From Mactra quadrangularis (taxonomy: Eukaryota; Mollusca; Bivalvia; Venerida; Mactridae), in contig CM046301.1 in the NCBI GenBank assembly GCA_025267735.1, positions 14,630,190 to 14,694,189 of the forward strand: a DNA stretch of 64,000 bases. The letters run 5' to 3'. Of this stretch, positions 50,301-62,205 are shown one piece after another. The notes below the pieces were generated by a model that did no database searches, had not been told where the DNA came from, and worked only from the letters and a program-made list of their open reading frames with translations. The number at the start of each line of letters is the position of its first letter. Positions within the stretch are counted from its first letter, which is position 1. A program made the translations under genes and the position numbers.

Positions 50301-53300
50301 GTTTAATTTAGCTTTGGTCAACAAATGAATTATTTAAATAAGTTAACTCTGCCAGGTTGATTTTGATTTTTCAACAAATCTTGCGATACATGCAAGTATG
50401 CACTGGTCAGTCATTAGTAACCCCTATCACTCCCAAACAAAAGTGAAAGCATGGACTTTAAAGCCAAGCAAACTCTTGGTAAAATTCCCACCTTGCAGGG
50501 ATATACCATGGTAAAATCCCTGGCAATTATCTCCACTTGGTCAGAGACATCCCAGCCATTACTTATTTCAATTACTGAAACATCCCTGGTTCTATCTATC
50601 ATGCTTACCTGTCAAGTCTCACACATTCAGCCTGAGACTCATGCATTTAGAACAGAAATTGTGCTCTCTCGCACTTAATTCAACTTTTTGCACAAATTCA
50701 TAAATATTCTAAAATATTTTCTTTATTATATTTTATATTATTTTTGTTAGATATATATTATTACAGACAGGACCAATCTTGTGCATCTGCTTGCTATGAG
50801 GAACAAAATGCCAACTCTTCTTGTCAATCTTGAAGGTTGAAAAGTGACGCCACTCCCTGCAAAGGTGCTGCAATACTGACACCATAAATGTAGTGCAAGA
50901 AATATGCATGTTTGTATTTGGCTCAATATGCAATGATTTTGATCAGATTTTCATGAAAATCATTGAGAATACACCAGCTTCTGAGGGGGGCTTCCCCTAC
51001 CAGGGGTACTGGTTATAGAATGGGGGCTAGGGAAGCTAGATAAGGTGTCCTGGATGCCGTAAAATAACCTAAATATTGTGTTGAAACAGCATTAAACCCA
51101 GTATAAAATAATTAAATGAGCAGCAGAGCTTACAGTGTATAATTGGGTTCAATAAACTGCAGGACAAAGATAGTAATCTCAAAATTAGAAAATAGATTAC
51201 TGCACAGTAAATAAACTAATTAAACTTTAATTGAAGACTGAAGAGTTAAGTTTATTTTAAGTAAGCTTAATGATAAATTGACAAGATTTTCCTAATTTAG
51301 CGTCGGTGAGTTTTTGAGTAATCGTAACATTGGAATGTATCGAGTTATTTGATTGGTTACCATGTATTATGTCATCATAGATATCCCAGAAGGCTTTGCG
51401 TTTAATTAAACATAGTATTCACTAGTGTATTATTTATTTTCGGCTCCTGAGGGTCACCCAGTCTAAGCATTTTGATATACTAGGAGAACATACTCACTTT
51501 CTATTCAACCTGATGTAATTTACTATTTATTATTCATGATGAATTACTTTATTGAGAGATAGAGTCTATATATATTGAAGTATTGAGGCCCAAATTAAAA
51601 TTATGTTTGATTTCTGTTCCCAGAATGAACTTTAAAAACCCAGATAAAAATGAATAATTGGTGCTTAAACCAATTCTTATCTTTATTAAAAAAACCAGAA
51701 TATTATATACCAAAAATCGTCTCTTTTGTTGAGAATATGAAATTACCTATCAATGAATTCATGTCAAATGGGGACAAGAAACAACCATCAAAGAGTATTC
51801 ATAAGTATGTCCTGACTCTATTTAACATGACTATGATCTTAGATGATTTGATTCAATATTTCTTATACATTTCTTTTACATATATTTCATCTAACATTTT
51901 ATGAATGGAATGAATGTGTTATAAATATTTTCATGGGAGTTATTGGTGACCAATATTGACTTTTTATACAAAATAGAATATTTTGAGTACTGATTTTTGT
52001 CACATTCATGCTATATTATACATTGTACATTTATATACACTTGGTTACTGTGTATGTATTGACTCATTTTGTCAATATTTAAATATTTATTGATATTTTC
52101 ATTCCTTTTAGGTTGATTTTTTTCAAATTGTCAAAAATAAATAATCTAAACAATTTCTTATGTTACAATGTTTGTTGTCAATCAGTTGTGATATTTTAAT
52201 AGTGAGTTTTAAGATCTAGAAGGACAGAAATGTTGCCTAGCAGTTTAACGTCTGCTTGCTGAGTCAATGTTCACTGCCATCTTCATAAAATTGTAAAAAT
52301 GAGTATAACAATTCAGTCTCCATGAATTTATTCAAACCTTGATTAAGGTGAGGAAAAACACACTGTACAGTATCTAAAAAAAGTTACAAGTTATGCCAAA
52401 ATCTTAATCCCAATCAATTTTCACTAGGCCTGGGCTTCGAATTCGGCTTGTGGGTGTAGGCAAGATGCCTGCATTACACATTCAGGATTACCTGCATTTT
52501 ACCAATTGTTTTGTTCTCTCTGAAGGAATTCCGTAACAAAGAATGTTTAAAAAAGGTCAATTGGTAAACTTTACCCACCAAAAAGAATATCAAATGTCTT
52601 AGAAACCTTTGTTAAAGATTGATCTAACACCCATATACTGACTTTTATGACTGTTTTTTCCCCCAAGATTTTTTTTACATCTTACTGTAGAAGGTTTTTT
52701 TCTTTTGATTTCTATACTATAATACTAACAACTTAGTAAACATATCAAGAGCAAATACATTTATATACATAATAGATTAACTGTCAACAATAATTAAAAT
52801 TCTTGTCCTTCAGATATCCCTTAGTAACCTTAATTAGGTAATTAACATTGAGACCCCAATTTACTGTCAACCTTTTCAAAACAGCTACCTTAAAACAACA
52901 GCAGCCTTTTAAGATCTGTCACCTCAAAACCACAACTTCCACCAAATAACAGCAATCTTCAAGCAAAAGTCACCTTGAAACAACTGCCACCTTCAAACAA
53001 CAGTCACCTAAATGTGATAGTCACATCACCTCAATATATCAGCCATCTTTATATAATAGCTAGTTCTATAAAATAGTCATCTTAAAAAAACAGCCACCTA
53101 TCAATTTAACAGCCACCTACAAACAATAACCTGTTCGTAATAACAGCCATCTAGTAAAAATAGCCACCTCAGATTTGTCCTTTCATGCATTTTGGTAAGA
53201 AAATTACCTTTCTACCACAGTCACTTTCTTTCAGCATTCAGTTTGACTTAATCAAATAATTAAGCTTACAGGGTTGGCATCAACTGCAAACTTTTCAAGA

Positions 53301-56300
53301 AACTGTTTCCAAATCAAAGTTTTGTCTGGTTCCCAGTTGTACTTTGATGAGTAAATGTATGTCAGGCAAAGCAGAATAATGGCAGTGCCCAATGTATTGT
53401 ACAAGATATTGGATAATTCTGTTTTCAAATGAAAATCTCTCAGTATATATGCTTAAATCATAGGAACTTTGTTCAAGAATTACAGTGGAATCTTATTTAA
53501 GTCATTTGGTTACATTTATGCTAAAAAGGTAATGAGAAATAGTCAATGTCCGAATCATGTTTACTTTGAAGACATGGTTTTGGTTAATCATTTGCTAAAT
53601 TAATGTGCTCATAGAAAAATCGACTTTGAATGGCCTAACAAAATCAAAATTAAGGATTATAGTTCAGATGTAAAAAATCTCTTCTAACTCTTCAATTTTT
53701 GATTACGGTATTATTTTCTTGAAAGCCTGCTTTGAAGACCTGCATACTGGCTGATACAGAGAGAGGTTTAACTGTACTATTATTCATTAAGATCAATACT
53801 CTTTGATGTTATCAGTGTTTCTAAGTAATTATCAATCTTTTATTGAGGATACTTTGGTTTTTTAACTAATTAGTTTTTTTTCTTTTTTTAGCTCGACTGT
53901 TTGTAGAAAAGTTGTCTGTTATCTTACTAAGTTGTGAATTTTGACAGTACACATATTTTTTCTTAACTATAGCCCTTTCACTCTTATACAGGGCTAACCA
54001 TAAAGATTGTCTGATTGCTGCTGAAAACCTAGTTCAGGCAACTTGTTACTGCTAGTAAACATTTGGTTTTGGCAAGTGAAATATAATACATGTATATCTG
54101 TTTGTCCAATCAATCACCCTACTGCGGCAATTAATGTAGAGCCCTGCTTGGACATTTCCGTGTTAAGTTTAGTTGGTGCAACATTTAATTTTCCCAATAA
54201 CTGCTGTTGTTAACATTAATACCCTAATAGTGGAGCATGTTGTCCATGGACTGCTCTTGTATAGTAGGGTTTTCAAGTTAAGTTTATCATCTCTGAGATT
54301 CTATCAAAGCATTACCATTAGTCTTACTATCTAATTAATGTTCATTGATTTAAATTGTTATCTGCCATCATTCTCAACAATATTATTATTTGATGTAACA
54401 GTATCTAAGAGAATGGTGATTTCTTATTATATTGTAAGCTATAACCATGGTAACCATGGTACAGGTCTCTTTCATCTGACCTTCATAGAGCATCTTGCAA
54501 CAAATTGTCCAATCACACTTCATGAATAACACACACAATTAAAAGAACCCCCAATATGATGTTTCATTATTATTATTTCTGTATACTTTCAGTTTGGATC
54601 AAGTAAATAATTTAAGAGAAGTACAAGCTATGAGAAGACTAGCAAATCATGCTAACATTCTCGAACTTGAGGAGGTCATTTTGTAAGTATTATATTTTAT
54701 TTATCTATGAATTTATGGCACTTCTTGACAAGGCTCACCCCTAACACTCTGGACTTCTAGATTTGAGGCTAGAAAGTTTTCAAGGTGACAAGACTTTCTG
54801 TTCTTCCCATGAGTATAATGGTCAAGCCTTTGAGACATAAACCATTGGTCTGAATTTTTATCTGAAATTACATGTGCATAATATGCCCACCCTGCTTTGT
54901 TGGTGGCTCACTAGTCTACTGATCAAGATGTTGTTGGTTCAATTCTCGATGGAGGCTTACTTTTGTGGAGTTAGGTCATGAAATAATTTCTATGGTCATT
55001 CTCCCTCCTACCACTGATTTCAAAATCATGTGAAGCAGTTGTCAGTCACAGTGACTGCAGTAACTGGTTAACTGCTAAATCCAGAGATTTAACCTTTCCA
55101 GGTCATTGAGTAAGTTGACTTACCACCATAATATGACCTATAGAATGTGTTGCTATGGCATTTAACCCAACTATAATAGTATCAGGATACTGTTAAAAAA
55201 CATATCATCAGTTCATTAACCATTTATTATGTAAGGTATTGTAAACTTGTAAGAAAAGTCAGAATGCCTCGGAGTTAACATCGTTACTTGGTCAATAATT
55301 AATGAGAGATCAATGACCTAATTAGGTGAATTGTTTACTTGTTCTAGAATATCAAATTCTTAATTAAGCAATCAGGAAATGTTAGATTATATCTTTCTAT
55401 CATTAATTAGCCAATCAGGAAGCTGGATTATATTTTTCCAACATTAATTGACCAATCAGGAAGGTGGATTTATTTTCTGCCAATTTTTATAATTAAGTTT
55501 TCATGTACACTGACAATTATTAAAGGTCACTGTGCCTTATAAGTTGATTTAAGCTACTTTCTATAGATTTGACCTGAAAATTGATGTAACTTAAGACTTG
55601 GTAACATGGTTATATTCCTAACTATTTTGTCAAGGCATTCATCCTTAGTGAAACCAAAGGTTAATTAATGATAGAACATTCTTTCTTGTTATTCGTATTT
55701 GAGAGGTGCTAGCTGAACACTTTTGAATTTTTTTAATACAATTTACAAAATTCTGCATAGCGATGTTTACTATGTTGAACTACCTAACCACTACTACAGT
55801 CTTGACTTCTTTATGCTCCTGCATGTGGTTCATTGAGGCTATGGTTTAAGAACGGTAAGACCACTTTTTGTGCTGATCTTGTTAGTGAAATGTTGAAGCA
55901 GAGACATGTATAGAGCATAGTGTATCTATGTCTTTGGTTGAAGTAAAGTCATTGAAATGGATACTTCTGTGATTACCCAGATATTGAATCATATACAAAA
56001 TTTAATGTAGTGTCTTAACTATAAAATCTAATAGCAAATTCAAACAATAACATTGAATAATATTTACATACTTAATTTGCAAACATTTTATTGGAATTTA
56101 TTCTGCTTTCAAAAACAACTATGCTTATCCTGAACAACATGTACTTTAAGAACTGGATTTATTAAAGAGCATGATTTGTCCCATTTGAAATTCTTTTAAT
56201 CGGTCAAACATAAGTTTCAATGATACATGTACTTATAGATTAAACTATGTAGGTAATATGGACCAAATATCTACATCATAGAAAAGCAACAAGTTTTTTG

Positions 56301-59300
56301 TTATAATCGGTTAAAAAAATACATAAAATGTCATCAAGTTTGATAACAACAAATTCATTCCCTCTAACGTATTTTAGTAGGTTTAGCACATTTTTTGTCA
56401 AATGACTTTTCTTACCTCCTTTTGTTGTATCAATGAAGAGTTATCATACTAAAGACATTCCTGTATCCCTAAGTGATGATAGCAATATTTATTGGAAGGA
56501 TTGGGTTTTATGAGTTTTCACAATTTTTCTACTAAATATTTTCAAAGCCCGATTTACTTGTTTTTCAAATTGTTTTTAATGATTGATTTATTGTCGATAT
56601 TTTATGATTTCAGTGACAAGAAAAGTGGTACTCTAGTCCTAATATGTGAGTTAATGGATATGAACATTTATGAGTTGATAAGAGGCAAGTATTACCTTAG
56701 GCTTTATAGTGTATAGGAAAAAAACTTACCTTCTAAATTGAAGAGTTTATAGAGAATTTACCTTCAAAATTGAAGAGTTTTATAGAGAATTTACCTTCAA
56801 AATTGAAAAGTTTTATAAAGTGCATTATGCATTGATACAGTTTTGTGATAAGATGCTTTAAAATTGAATTGTAATGGCTTTATAAGAGATGCAGTTATGT
56901 TAATGTTTTATAAACAATGTTTGTTTCTAGGCTTGATATCAATTTCTTAAGTGTCCACTTTAAATGAATTTGTATGTGGCTACAAGGTCTTAGGACCCCT
57001 TTCATGGAATTTTCAATATGATTTCAAAACATTGAAAACGGGACTCAAAACTATAAGGGGAGAAAGATTTAAAAAACCAGGATCCATCCTTGTTAAATTC
57101 TATTTGCCTTGTGGGTAAAAAACCTAAGTATTTTGATTATTGATGTTTGATATTTTTCTTGAAATTTATTGTATCCAGTTATGTTATACTGAAAGTACAT
57201 GTACGGGTTAAATAGAGAAATTAAGAAAGGTCCTAATGTGAGCCTGTTCATGTTCTTGTTTCAATGTCATTATGAACATAAGTACAATGTACTTAACATT
57301 GCTCTGCTTCCAGTGGGTTTTAAAACTAATGAGTCAAGGATTTTGACTTTAGGTTTGCTTCTACAAAATTGACAATATTGTAAATCCATTGTCTCCCTTG
57401 ATTTGGATAATGTATGCATGGTATTACATAAAAATGACCCAATGGGCTGGTTTTTTCAACCTTAAGAATGTATCTGAATCATTATAAATAGCCTTGCCAA
57501 AAATCGTGATAATCTTTATTGTCAAGAAGATGGATTTTATTGAGTATTGCCCAAGTGTTTAAAACCAGGGGTTTAAAGGGTTGATTTTATGCGCTAACCC
57601 TGTTGCCTTTCAGCATGGTTTTATCATTGACTATAATTGATTGAATTCTAGGAAAAAGACATTATTTACCAGATAGAAAGGTGAAAAATTATATGTATCA
57701 ATTGTGTAAATCAGTTGAACATATGCATAGGTAAGAAACACCTAGTATTGGTGGTTGTATGAGTTTGTTCCCTTTATTCAGGGGAGATCACTCCATTTGC
57801 ACTTTATACTACTTAGTGTTTTTACTTGTGTAGAACATTCTAGGATGAAACATAGTCAACTTGCTAAGCTTGTTTATGCTTTTTGTGAAATTTGCATGAT
57901 CAATAATATTTATACATTTTAAGCCTAAACATTTGGGAGATCTAAGTGATGTTTTTCTCTTTTTCTTATCACAAAAGAGTCAATCATTAAGAATGAAATG
58001 GAAAATTCTTGGTTTATAATATTAGTAGCTTTTCCATGATAATTTCATATCAGTGATAACTGTATAAAAATATGGACCAGTTAAAATTCATTAATTTTTT
58101 TAGAAAAAAAATGTATGTTTTCAAAGCAAATTGACTATGATGTTGTCCGAAAGGTGTTTTAAACAACTGGAAACAAACCATAGTGTAAGAATGCCATTAT
58201 CTGTAGTTTTTGAATTATTATGCACATAGTTAAAACTTACTCTGATATTATATACTTACATTTAAATCTTATCATTTTGTCAGTACAGTAAAGTTTCACC
58301 TTTGTTATTGCATGATCATGCAACTTTTGACAATTTTTGATACCACTAAATAAATGTTAAATTTGGGAAGAAAAATGTTTCTATATTGAGGCCATCAATA
58401 TTGATGGCAATAGCAGTGGAACTTTACTGTATAGGCATACATGTAATGTTTCATTATTTTACTCTATTCATTTACACATTATTTTCTAGAATGGTAACAG
58501 CAATCTGATCTCTGTATAATTATTCATATAAATAACATACAAAACAGACTGATCAATTATCGTAAGTGGGGTATTTTTAATTGTGAAAGTTGAAAAAACT
58601 TATCAAGAAATATATAAGTGACTCTATTTCAGTAAATTATATGAATGGTCTTTGTCTTTAGTACTCCAGGGACTGTGAAACTAGATTGAAGAAAAAATCA
58701 ATCATTGTATTGTTTCATTTTTTGTTGAAAATTCAAATTAATTCATAATCAACTAGATGACAGTTTCTGTAATTCTTGTAATGATCAGACTGTTTGAAGA
58801 TTGGTATTTACACTGCATGCTGTATTTTATAGTTTTATTTACACTTATAGATTCTGTCATTCTATTCTAAAAACCACATCATTCTATGAACTTAACTTGC
58901 AAGTTACTCAATCATTATGTAAAAGACAGTAGCCTGTTCAATTACCCTAAACATTCCAAAACGTTCCGTAACAATACATTCGAAACTCCTCGGCCATTCG
59001 CTGCAAATAATCTCGGACATATTTAGACGCTTTTTTGAAACTACCGGTGTTGAAGTAAACAAATATATGATTGTTTAGGCAATGAGGAATGTTTCGTTTT
59101 TAGACAGTATATTTGTTTATTAGATTAGATTATTCACAGCAAATGGCCGATAAGTTCCAAATGTATTGTTATGGAACATTTTGGAACGTTAAGGGTAATT
59201 GAACAGGCTACAGTATTAGTTCGTGTTGTCTTTGTAAAACATAGTAGAAGTATATACATTTAAATTAATAGACTAAAGTATTCAAAATGTTCACTCTTAC

Positions 59301-60295
59301 TTCAAGTTTAGATTTACTTTAAGGCATTTTAAAGTACAAATCAATGGGTCAGTGCTAACCTAGTCTAACTACATGTAAATACAGAAGAGTGTAATTTAAT
59401 GCTGACCCACCAATATATTGTTTACAATTTTGGACAAATGTTTCCAGTTTTGGTTAAACTATGGGATAAATTTTGTTCTTGCAAGATAAAGTTCATGTCT
59501 GGGTTTATATTCACTGAATGTATAAATGTAAAGGTTGATACATATTTTGAGAGGTTGCCATGGAAGTCTTATAAAAAGTATTACCCCCTAAACTAAGTGA
59601 ATAATTTTAAGACTTAGGTTTGTAGATTTTATTTTCAGTGGACAAATCTTTTCAACAATTAATCATAATTTTGATTTCAAGAACAGAGGGGATTTCAACT
59701 TTTTTGTAGAGGACTCTTCAAAAATTGATTTTTTAAGAAATCATTAATCAGCTTTTTATTACCCTAGTTGGCAATATGAGAAAAAATATTATATTTGAGA
59801 ATATTGTTTCATAAATCAATAAGCTTAATTTATAAGGCATCTTCTTGATGAAGAAAGTATCTGCCTTCAATAGTAGATTAAACATCCTTATTTTCGAAAG
59901 CTTTTGATAATAGGGTATAACCATCTCATTACAGCACCTCTAACAAGCGGCAACCTCTGCAGAATGGCATATTAGAACTCCTCATGTCGATTTTGCTCTA
60001 TACAACTGTATAAAACATTCTCAAAATGGTATCAACCTTTAGTGGTTAGGCCTAAATTAGTTTGGTCACAAATTTATTCCTGTTTCTTTTTTGATTTCCT
60101 ATACTTTATATTAACAGAGCACCATAGATATCTATATATATGTATCTTAGATCTTCTATATAAACTGTAGTTTAGTTCCAACATGTATTTAATTATCTAT
60201 ATTCGGTATATGCTAGGAAAGCGACATTTGCTGCCAGATTTTACAGTGCGGAAATACATGTATCAACTTTGTAAATCTGTAGATCACATGCATAG
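38282..60295 (+). CDS. MOK: MOK (RAGE-1)-type protein kinase, 5' half
   Basis: Exons 38282-38387 (tentative), 45865-45979, 54593-54682, 56614-56684, and then either 57652-57730 or 60217-60295, all phase-compatible. The product is the N-lobe and start of the C-lobe of a MAK/ICK/MOK-family Ser/Thr kinase: Gly-rich loop GKKGEGTFSEV, lysine in YWACKKMK, helix-C glutamate in NNLREVQAMRRL, hinge LICELMDMNIYELIRG and helix-E YMYQLCKSVEHMH. The match to human MOK (GEGTFSEV, YACKQMK, VNNLREIQALRRL, LICELMDMNIYELIRG, YMYQLCKSLDHIHR) is remembered and close. The catalytic HRDVKPEN loop, DFG and TEY motifs are not in the window, so the gene runs off the right edge. Family members act in ciliary and MAPK-like signalling. 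Introns are long (7.5 and 8.6 kb) and repeat-filled. Confidence 0.9.
39745..39935 (+). repeat. SINE family C copy, plus orientation
   Basis: tRNA-like head agcagtagtttagttgtagg and tgcgttcgaatcc, then tcaaggtgtaaatgggtacc, the reverse of the order seen in minus-strand copies. Confidence 0.75.
40867..40960. mobile_element. Perfect 76-bp hairpin with 9-bp direct repeats
   Basis: Arms of 35 bp (40876-40910 and 40917-40951) are exact inverted copies (cattctcgttcccagagtct and so on) around the 6-base loop gctagt. Flanked by exact gtagaaacc at 40867-40875 and 40952-40960, which looks like a target duplication of a tiny inserted element. Confidence 0.85.
41411..41881. mobile_element. Inverted-ended element with G-rich start
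   Basis: Ends taggcgaatccaagg and cctggatccgccta are imperfect inverted repeats; interior holds a G run and accccctagacccctgg-like sequence. No clear target duplication. Confidence 0.6.
43210..43472 (-). repeat. SINE family C: one full and one partial copy in tandem
   Basis: 43210-43372 has all blocks (tttcttgctcaaggaaatta, accactgtaccacttctcc). 43375-43472 repeats only the head half (gaggaaattagcagtgcccc, ctaccactgaaccactgctc). Confidence 0.75.
44161..44748. mobile_element. hAT-like non-autonomous element, copy 2
   Basis: 588 bp, ends TAGAGCTGGGCAG and GTACCCAGCTCTA, exact 8-bp duplication atttttat at 44153-44160 and 44749-44756. Same family as 25525-26061, inserted in the opposite orientation. 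Confidence 0.9.
44888..45345. mobile_element. hAT-type relic
   Basis: caggcgcgtcgctacc at the left and ttgctacgccactg at the right form degraded inverted ends of the common 'CAGTGGCGTAGC' type. Both sides carry 'tgcgtacaca'. Open frames 44808-45023 and 45092-45355 are incidental. Confidence 0.6.
45470..45590 (+). repeat. SINE family A fragment
   Basis: Body segment only (aggtgagtactggttataga, tccagaaaagcta). Confidence 0.6.
45865..45979 (+). CDS. MOK: MOK exon: Gly-rich loop and catalytic lysine
   Basis: Encodes YRILGKKGEGTFSEVLKCQN, then IKDGSYWACKKMKQNYD; acceptor atttcag, donor gtattt. Phase 1 in, phase 2 out. Confidence 0.95.
46182..46690. mobile_element. Foldback element
   Basis: Arms of about 160 bp pair across a centre near 46440: the left arm (tttgcatggttttcatgctt, tgaaaagcagaaatggg) is mirrored by the right (agaagcatgaaaataatgca, cccatttctgcttttca). 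Related to the split copy at 14056-14795. Confidence 0.85.
50985..51110 (+). repeat. SINE family A fragment
   Basis: Contains gggtactggttatagaatgg, gctagggaagctag and the tail attaaacccagtataaaata. Confidence 0.65.
52880..53170. repeat. Degenerate tandem repeat 'aacagccacct'
   Basis: About a dozen imperfect units of roughly 20-25 bp (aacagccacct, aacagtcacct, aatagccacct) with A-rich spacers. Strand-asymmetric: C-rich on the plus strand. Confidence 0.65.
54593..54682 (+). CDS. MOK: MOK exon: helix C
   Basis: Encodes SLDQVNNLREVQAMRRLANH then ANILELEEVIF; acceptor tttcag, donor gtaagt. The Glu in REVQ is the helix-C salt-bridge residue. Confidence 0.95.
54683..56613. other. MOK intron 3
   Basis: Contains the SINE at 54890-55180 and, at 55370-55470, three AT-rich repeats on 'accaatcaggaa'. 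Nothing coding seen. Confidence 0.6.
54890..55180 (+). repeat. SINE family B copy, plus orientation
   Basis: Head decayed (tggctcactagtctactgat, ggttcaattctcg), then attctccctcctaccactga, cagttgtcagtcac and the tail catttaacccaac. In MOK intron 3. Confidence 0.8.
56614..56684 (+). CDS. MOK: MOK exon: hinge region
   Basis: Encodes DKKSGTLVLICELMDMNIYE then LIR plus one base of Gly. Acceptor tttcag. The only donor that keeps the frame is GC (AGAG|gcaagt); the nearby GT at 56689 would shift the frame and hit a TGA early in the next exon. Confidence 0.93.
56685..56690 (+). promoter_or_regulatory. Non-canonical GC splice donor
   Basis: The junction AGAG|gcaagt matches the donor consensus at every position except T to C at +2. 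That is the usual form of GC-AG introns, which are enriched at alternatively spliced junctions. It precedes a duplicated exon. Confidence 0.8.
56715..56825. repeat. 39-bp tandem repeat, three units
   Basis: Units share ttaccttcaaaattgaagag and ttttatagagaat. Lies 30 bp after the GC donor. Confidence 0.85.
57652..57730 (+). CDS. MOK: MOK alternative exon, copy a
   Basis: 79 bp encoding GKRHYLPDRKVKNYMYQLCK then SVEHMH, plus AG; acceptor ttctag, donor gtaaga. This covers the end of the hinge loop, helix D and helix E of the kinase C-lobe. It has the same phase and length as 60217-60295. Confidence 0.93.
58284..58432. mobile_element. Small inverted-repeat element with TA ends
   Basis: 149 bp bounded by TACAGTAAAGTTTCAC and GTGGAACTTTACTGTA; mariner-like TA target is plausible. 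Between the two alternative kinase exons. Confidence 0.75.
58930..59210. mobile_element. 281-bp element with long inverted repeats
   Basis: TAGCCTGTTCAATTACCCT at the left is mirrored by AGGGTAATTGAACAGGCTA at the right, with about 70 bp of inverted match reaching the ggccatt/aatggcc blocks. TA dinucleotide borders. Between the alternative kinase exons. Confidence 0.88.
60217..60295 (+). CDS. MOK: MOK alternative exon, copy b
   Basis: 79 bp encoding GKRHLLPDFTVRKYMYQLCK then SVDHMH, plus AG; acceptor tgctag, donor gtgagg. 20 of 26 residues match copy a; differences cluster in the LPDFTVRK segment, while YMYQLCKSV is invariant. Including both copies would add 158 bases and shift the frame, so the two are predicted to be mutually exclusive. 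Confidence 0.92.
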
Positions 60296-62039
60296 GTGAG
60301 GGGTATACTTTTATGTCCTATATTTGTTGCTTGTATTGCATCGCTGGATTAAACCCCATGTTTGCATGTTTTCGCTTTACTACTTATAATAATGGGTATC
60401 AGAATGATGACACTTCTGATTTGGAGCCAATTGCGTGAGAGGTCACTACCTAAATCTTTAAAAAAAGTGCTTCTTGTGTAAGCCAAGTGCTTTGCAACGG
60501 TTTACTTCAAGGTAGCAAGTCTAAGATTTGGACCTCAGAAAATGTTGTTCGGATAGCAAAAATGATTTTATGTCCAAGTGTTCCAAAATGAATTCAGCTA
60601 AATAAGCTAAACTGTAGCAAACCATATAGAAAGTGTCCCTATGAAACTGTAGACAGTGATACCCTTACTTAACTGGCTCCTGGTTTCTTATTGCTTCCTG
60701 TTTTATTTGGTTAATTGTAGAAGATAGAATATGCTTCAAAGCTTTTAGTCCAACTTCAATTTATTCACTGAAATGCTTTTAAAACATAACCATGAATATT
60801 TGTGTATCGTTATCTTTTGATGTCTGTAATTTCATCAGTCATTGACCTACAGGGTATACTATAAAATTTCTCTTAACTTTAAAGTCAAGTGTTTTAATTG
60901 GAAATTAATAGCTATATTTGTCTTTGCATTACTGAGATTTTTAATCAGTGCTTTGGGAATACAAATTTCCATCATCATTGATCTAAAAGCTTCTTTTCAT
61001 GATATAGAGTTTAAATGCCCTTACATATTTTGCATGAGATCAATAAAACTGAATATTAAGAATCTTCTCATCATCCAAATAAAAATTCAGAATTCAAAAT
61101 TCATTTATTTACCGGTAGATACCTATGTGTTCAACTCTCTTAAAAAATGCTGATGTCATCTTGAAATTTGAAATCCATGCAGCTTCTGTGCTTTCATATT
61201 GAAGAGTAGCTATTTCTGTAACAAGCTTTCTGATAGGTCAATATTTTTGTAATTATTAAAATGGTAACATTTTGATCAATTTTCCCACAGTATATGAATG
61301 AAAGTGTACAGACATTCAAGTGTATCAGTTTGTTTAGAATCAATATGATCTTTAAAGAAATGTAGCATTTTTCCGAGTATTGATATTTTATGTTGCATTC
61401 TTTTCAAGTGGTTTGTTCCTAGGTAGCTGATTACTGTTTATCAAATATTTACCTCAGTGTTTGGATGAAGTCATGCAGTACCTTGTCTACAAACTAATGA
61501 TAGATTTTGTTTCTTTTTGTCGCTGATATATATTTAATGCTTACTTAAGTCTCTTAATGCTGCTTTTGTTGTTGCTTTTCTAACAAAATTATTGTTTTTG
61601 CTTTTTTGTTTGTTTTCCTTTGTTTAACCCCTTGATTACCAATCAAAGCTCTGAAAAGTCTGCATGAAATGGAGTTTAATTCTTCATGAAGCTATTTAGT
61701 ATGTTAAGGGGAAATTATCTTATATGTTATGCATTTGTTATCAATTGATTGTTAGTTTGTGTTTGATTTCTAGACTAGACAGGTGTAATTTCATTTGTAT
61801 GCAAATTTGTTCCTTGGTAACCATTTTATAACAAAGGTTTTGGAGATAGTATATGTCCAGATTCAATAGTAGCGGTAAATTTAGAGGAGTTCCAAATGAG
61901 TTTATACATAGGAACGTGATAACAGCAATTACATTGTCAAAAGAAAAGTTGAAGTGAGGTTTTCAGTCTGCTCCTTTATTCATTATCAGCCATCTTTACA
62001 ATTAATTACAATATTAACGCCTAATCCTTGAAATCACCT

Positions 62040-62205
62040 TAAAGCAGGTGATCCCTCACAGTACCAATTTACTCCTAGGTGGTGGAACAATTGTAGGGTA
62101 ATTTATTGCTCAAGTAAATTAACAGTGCCCCTAGTGGGATTTGAACCCTAGATATATTGATCCCTAATCACACATTCTACAACTTGACTACTACTCCTAC
62201 TTGTC
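62040..62205 (-). repeat. SINE family C copy
   Basis: Blocks ggtgatccctcacagtacc, ttattgctcaagtaaatt and gatttgaaccctagat in family order; diverged. Confidence 0.7.

Larger units (their letters stand above)
45980..54592. other. MOK intron 2
   Basis: 8.6 kb, AT-rich. Contains the foldback at 46182-46690, a SINE fragment at 50985-51110, a C/A-rich tract at 48659-48690 and a degenerate repeat at 52880-53170. Open frames of 60-140 codons (for example 46559-46981) do not resemble known proteins. Confidence 0.6.

Noticed and set aside
61270..61345. Third copy of the MOK alternative exon
   Set aside because: A short match to 'tgtatcagtttgt' resembles the YMYQLC codons, but the frame stops and the splice sites are missing. 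Too weak to call.
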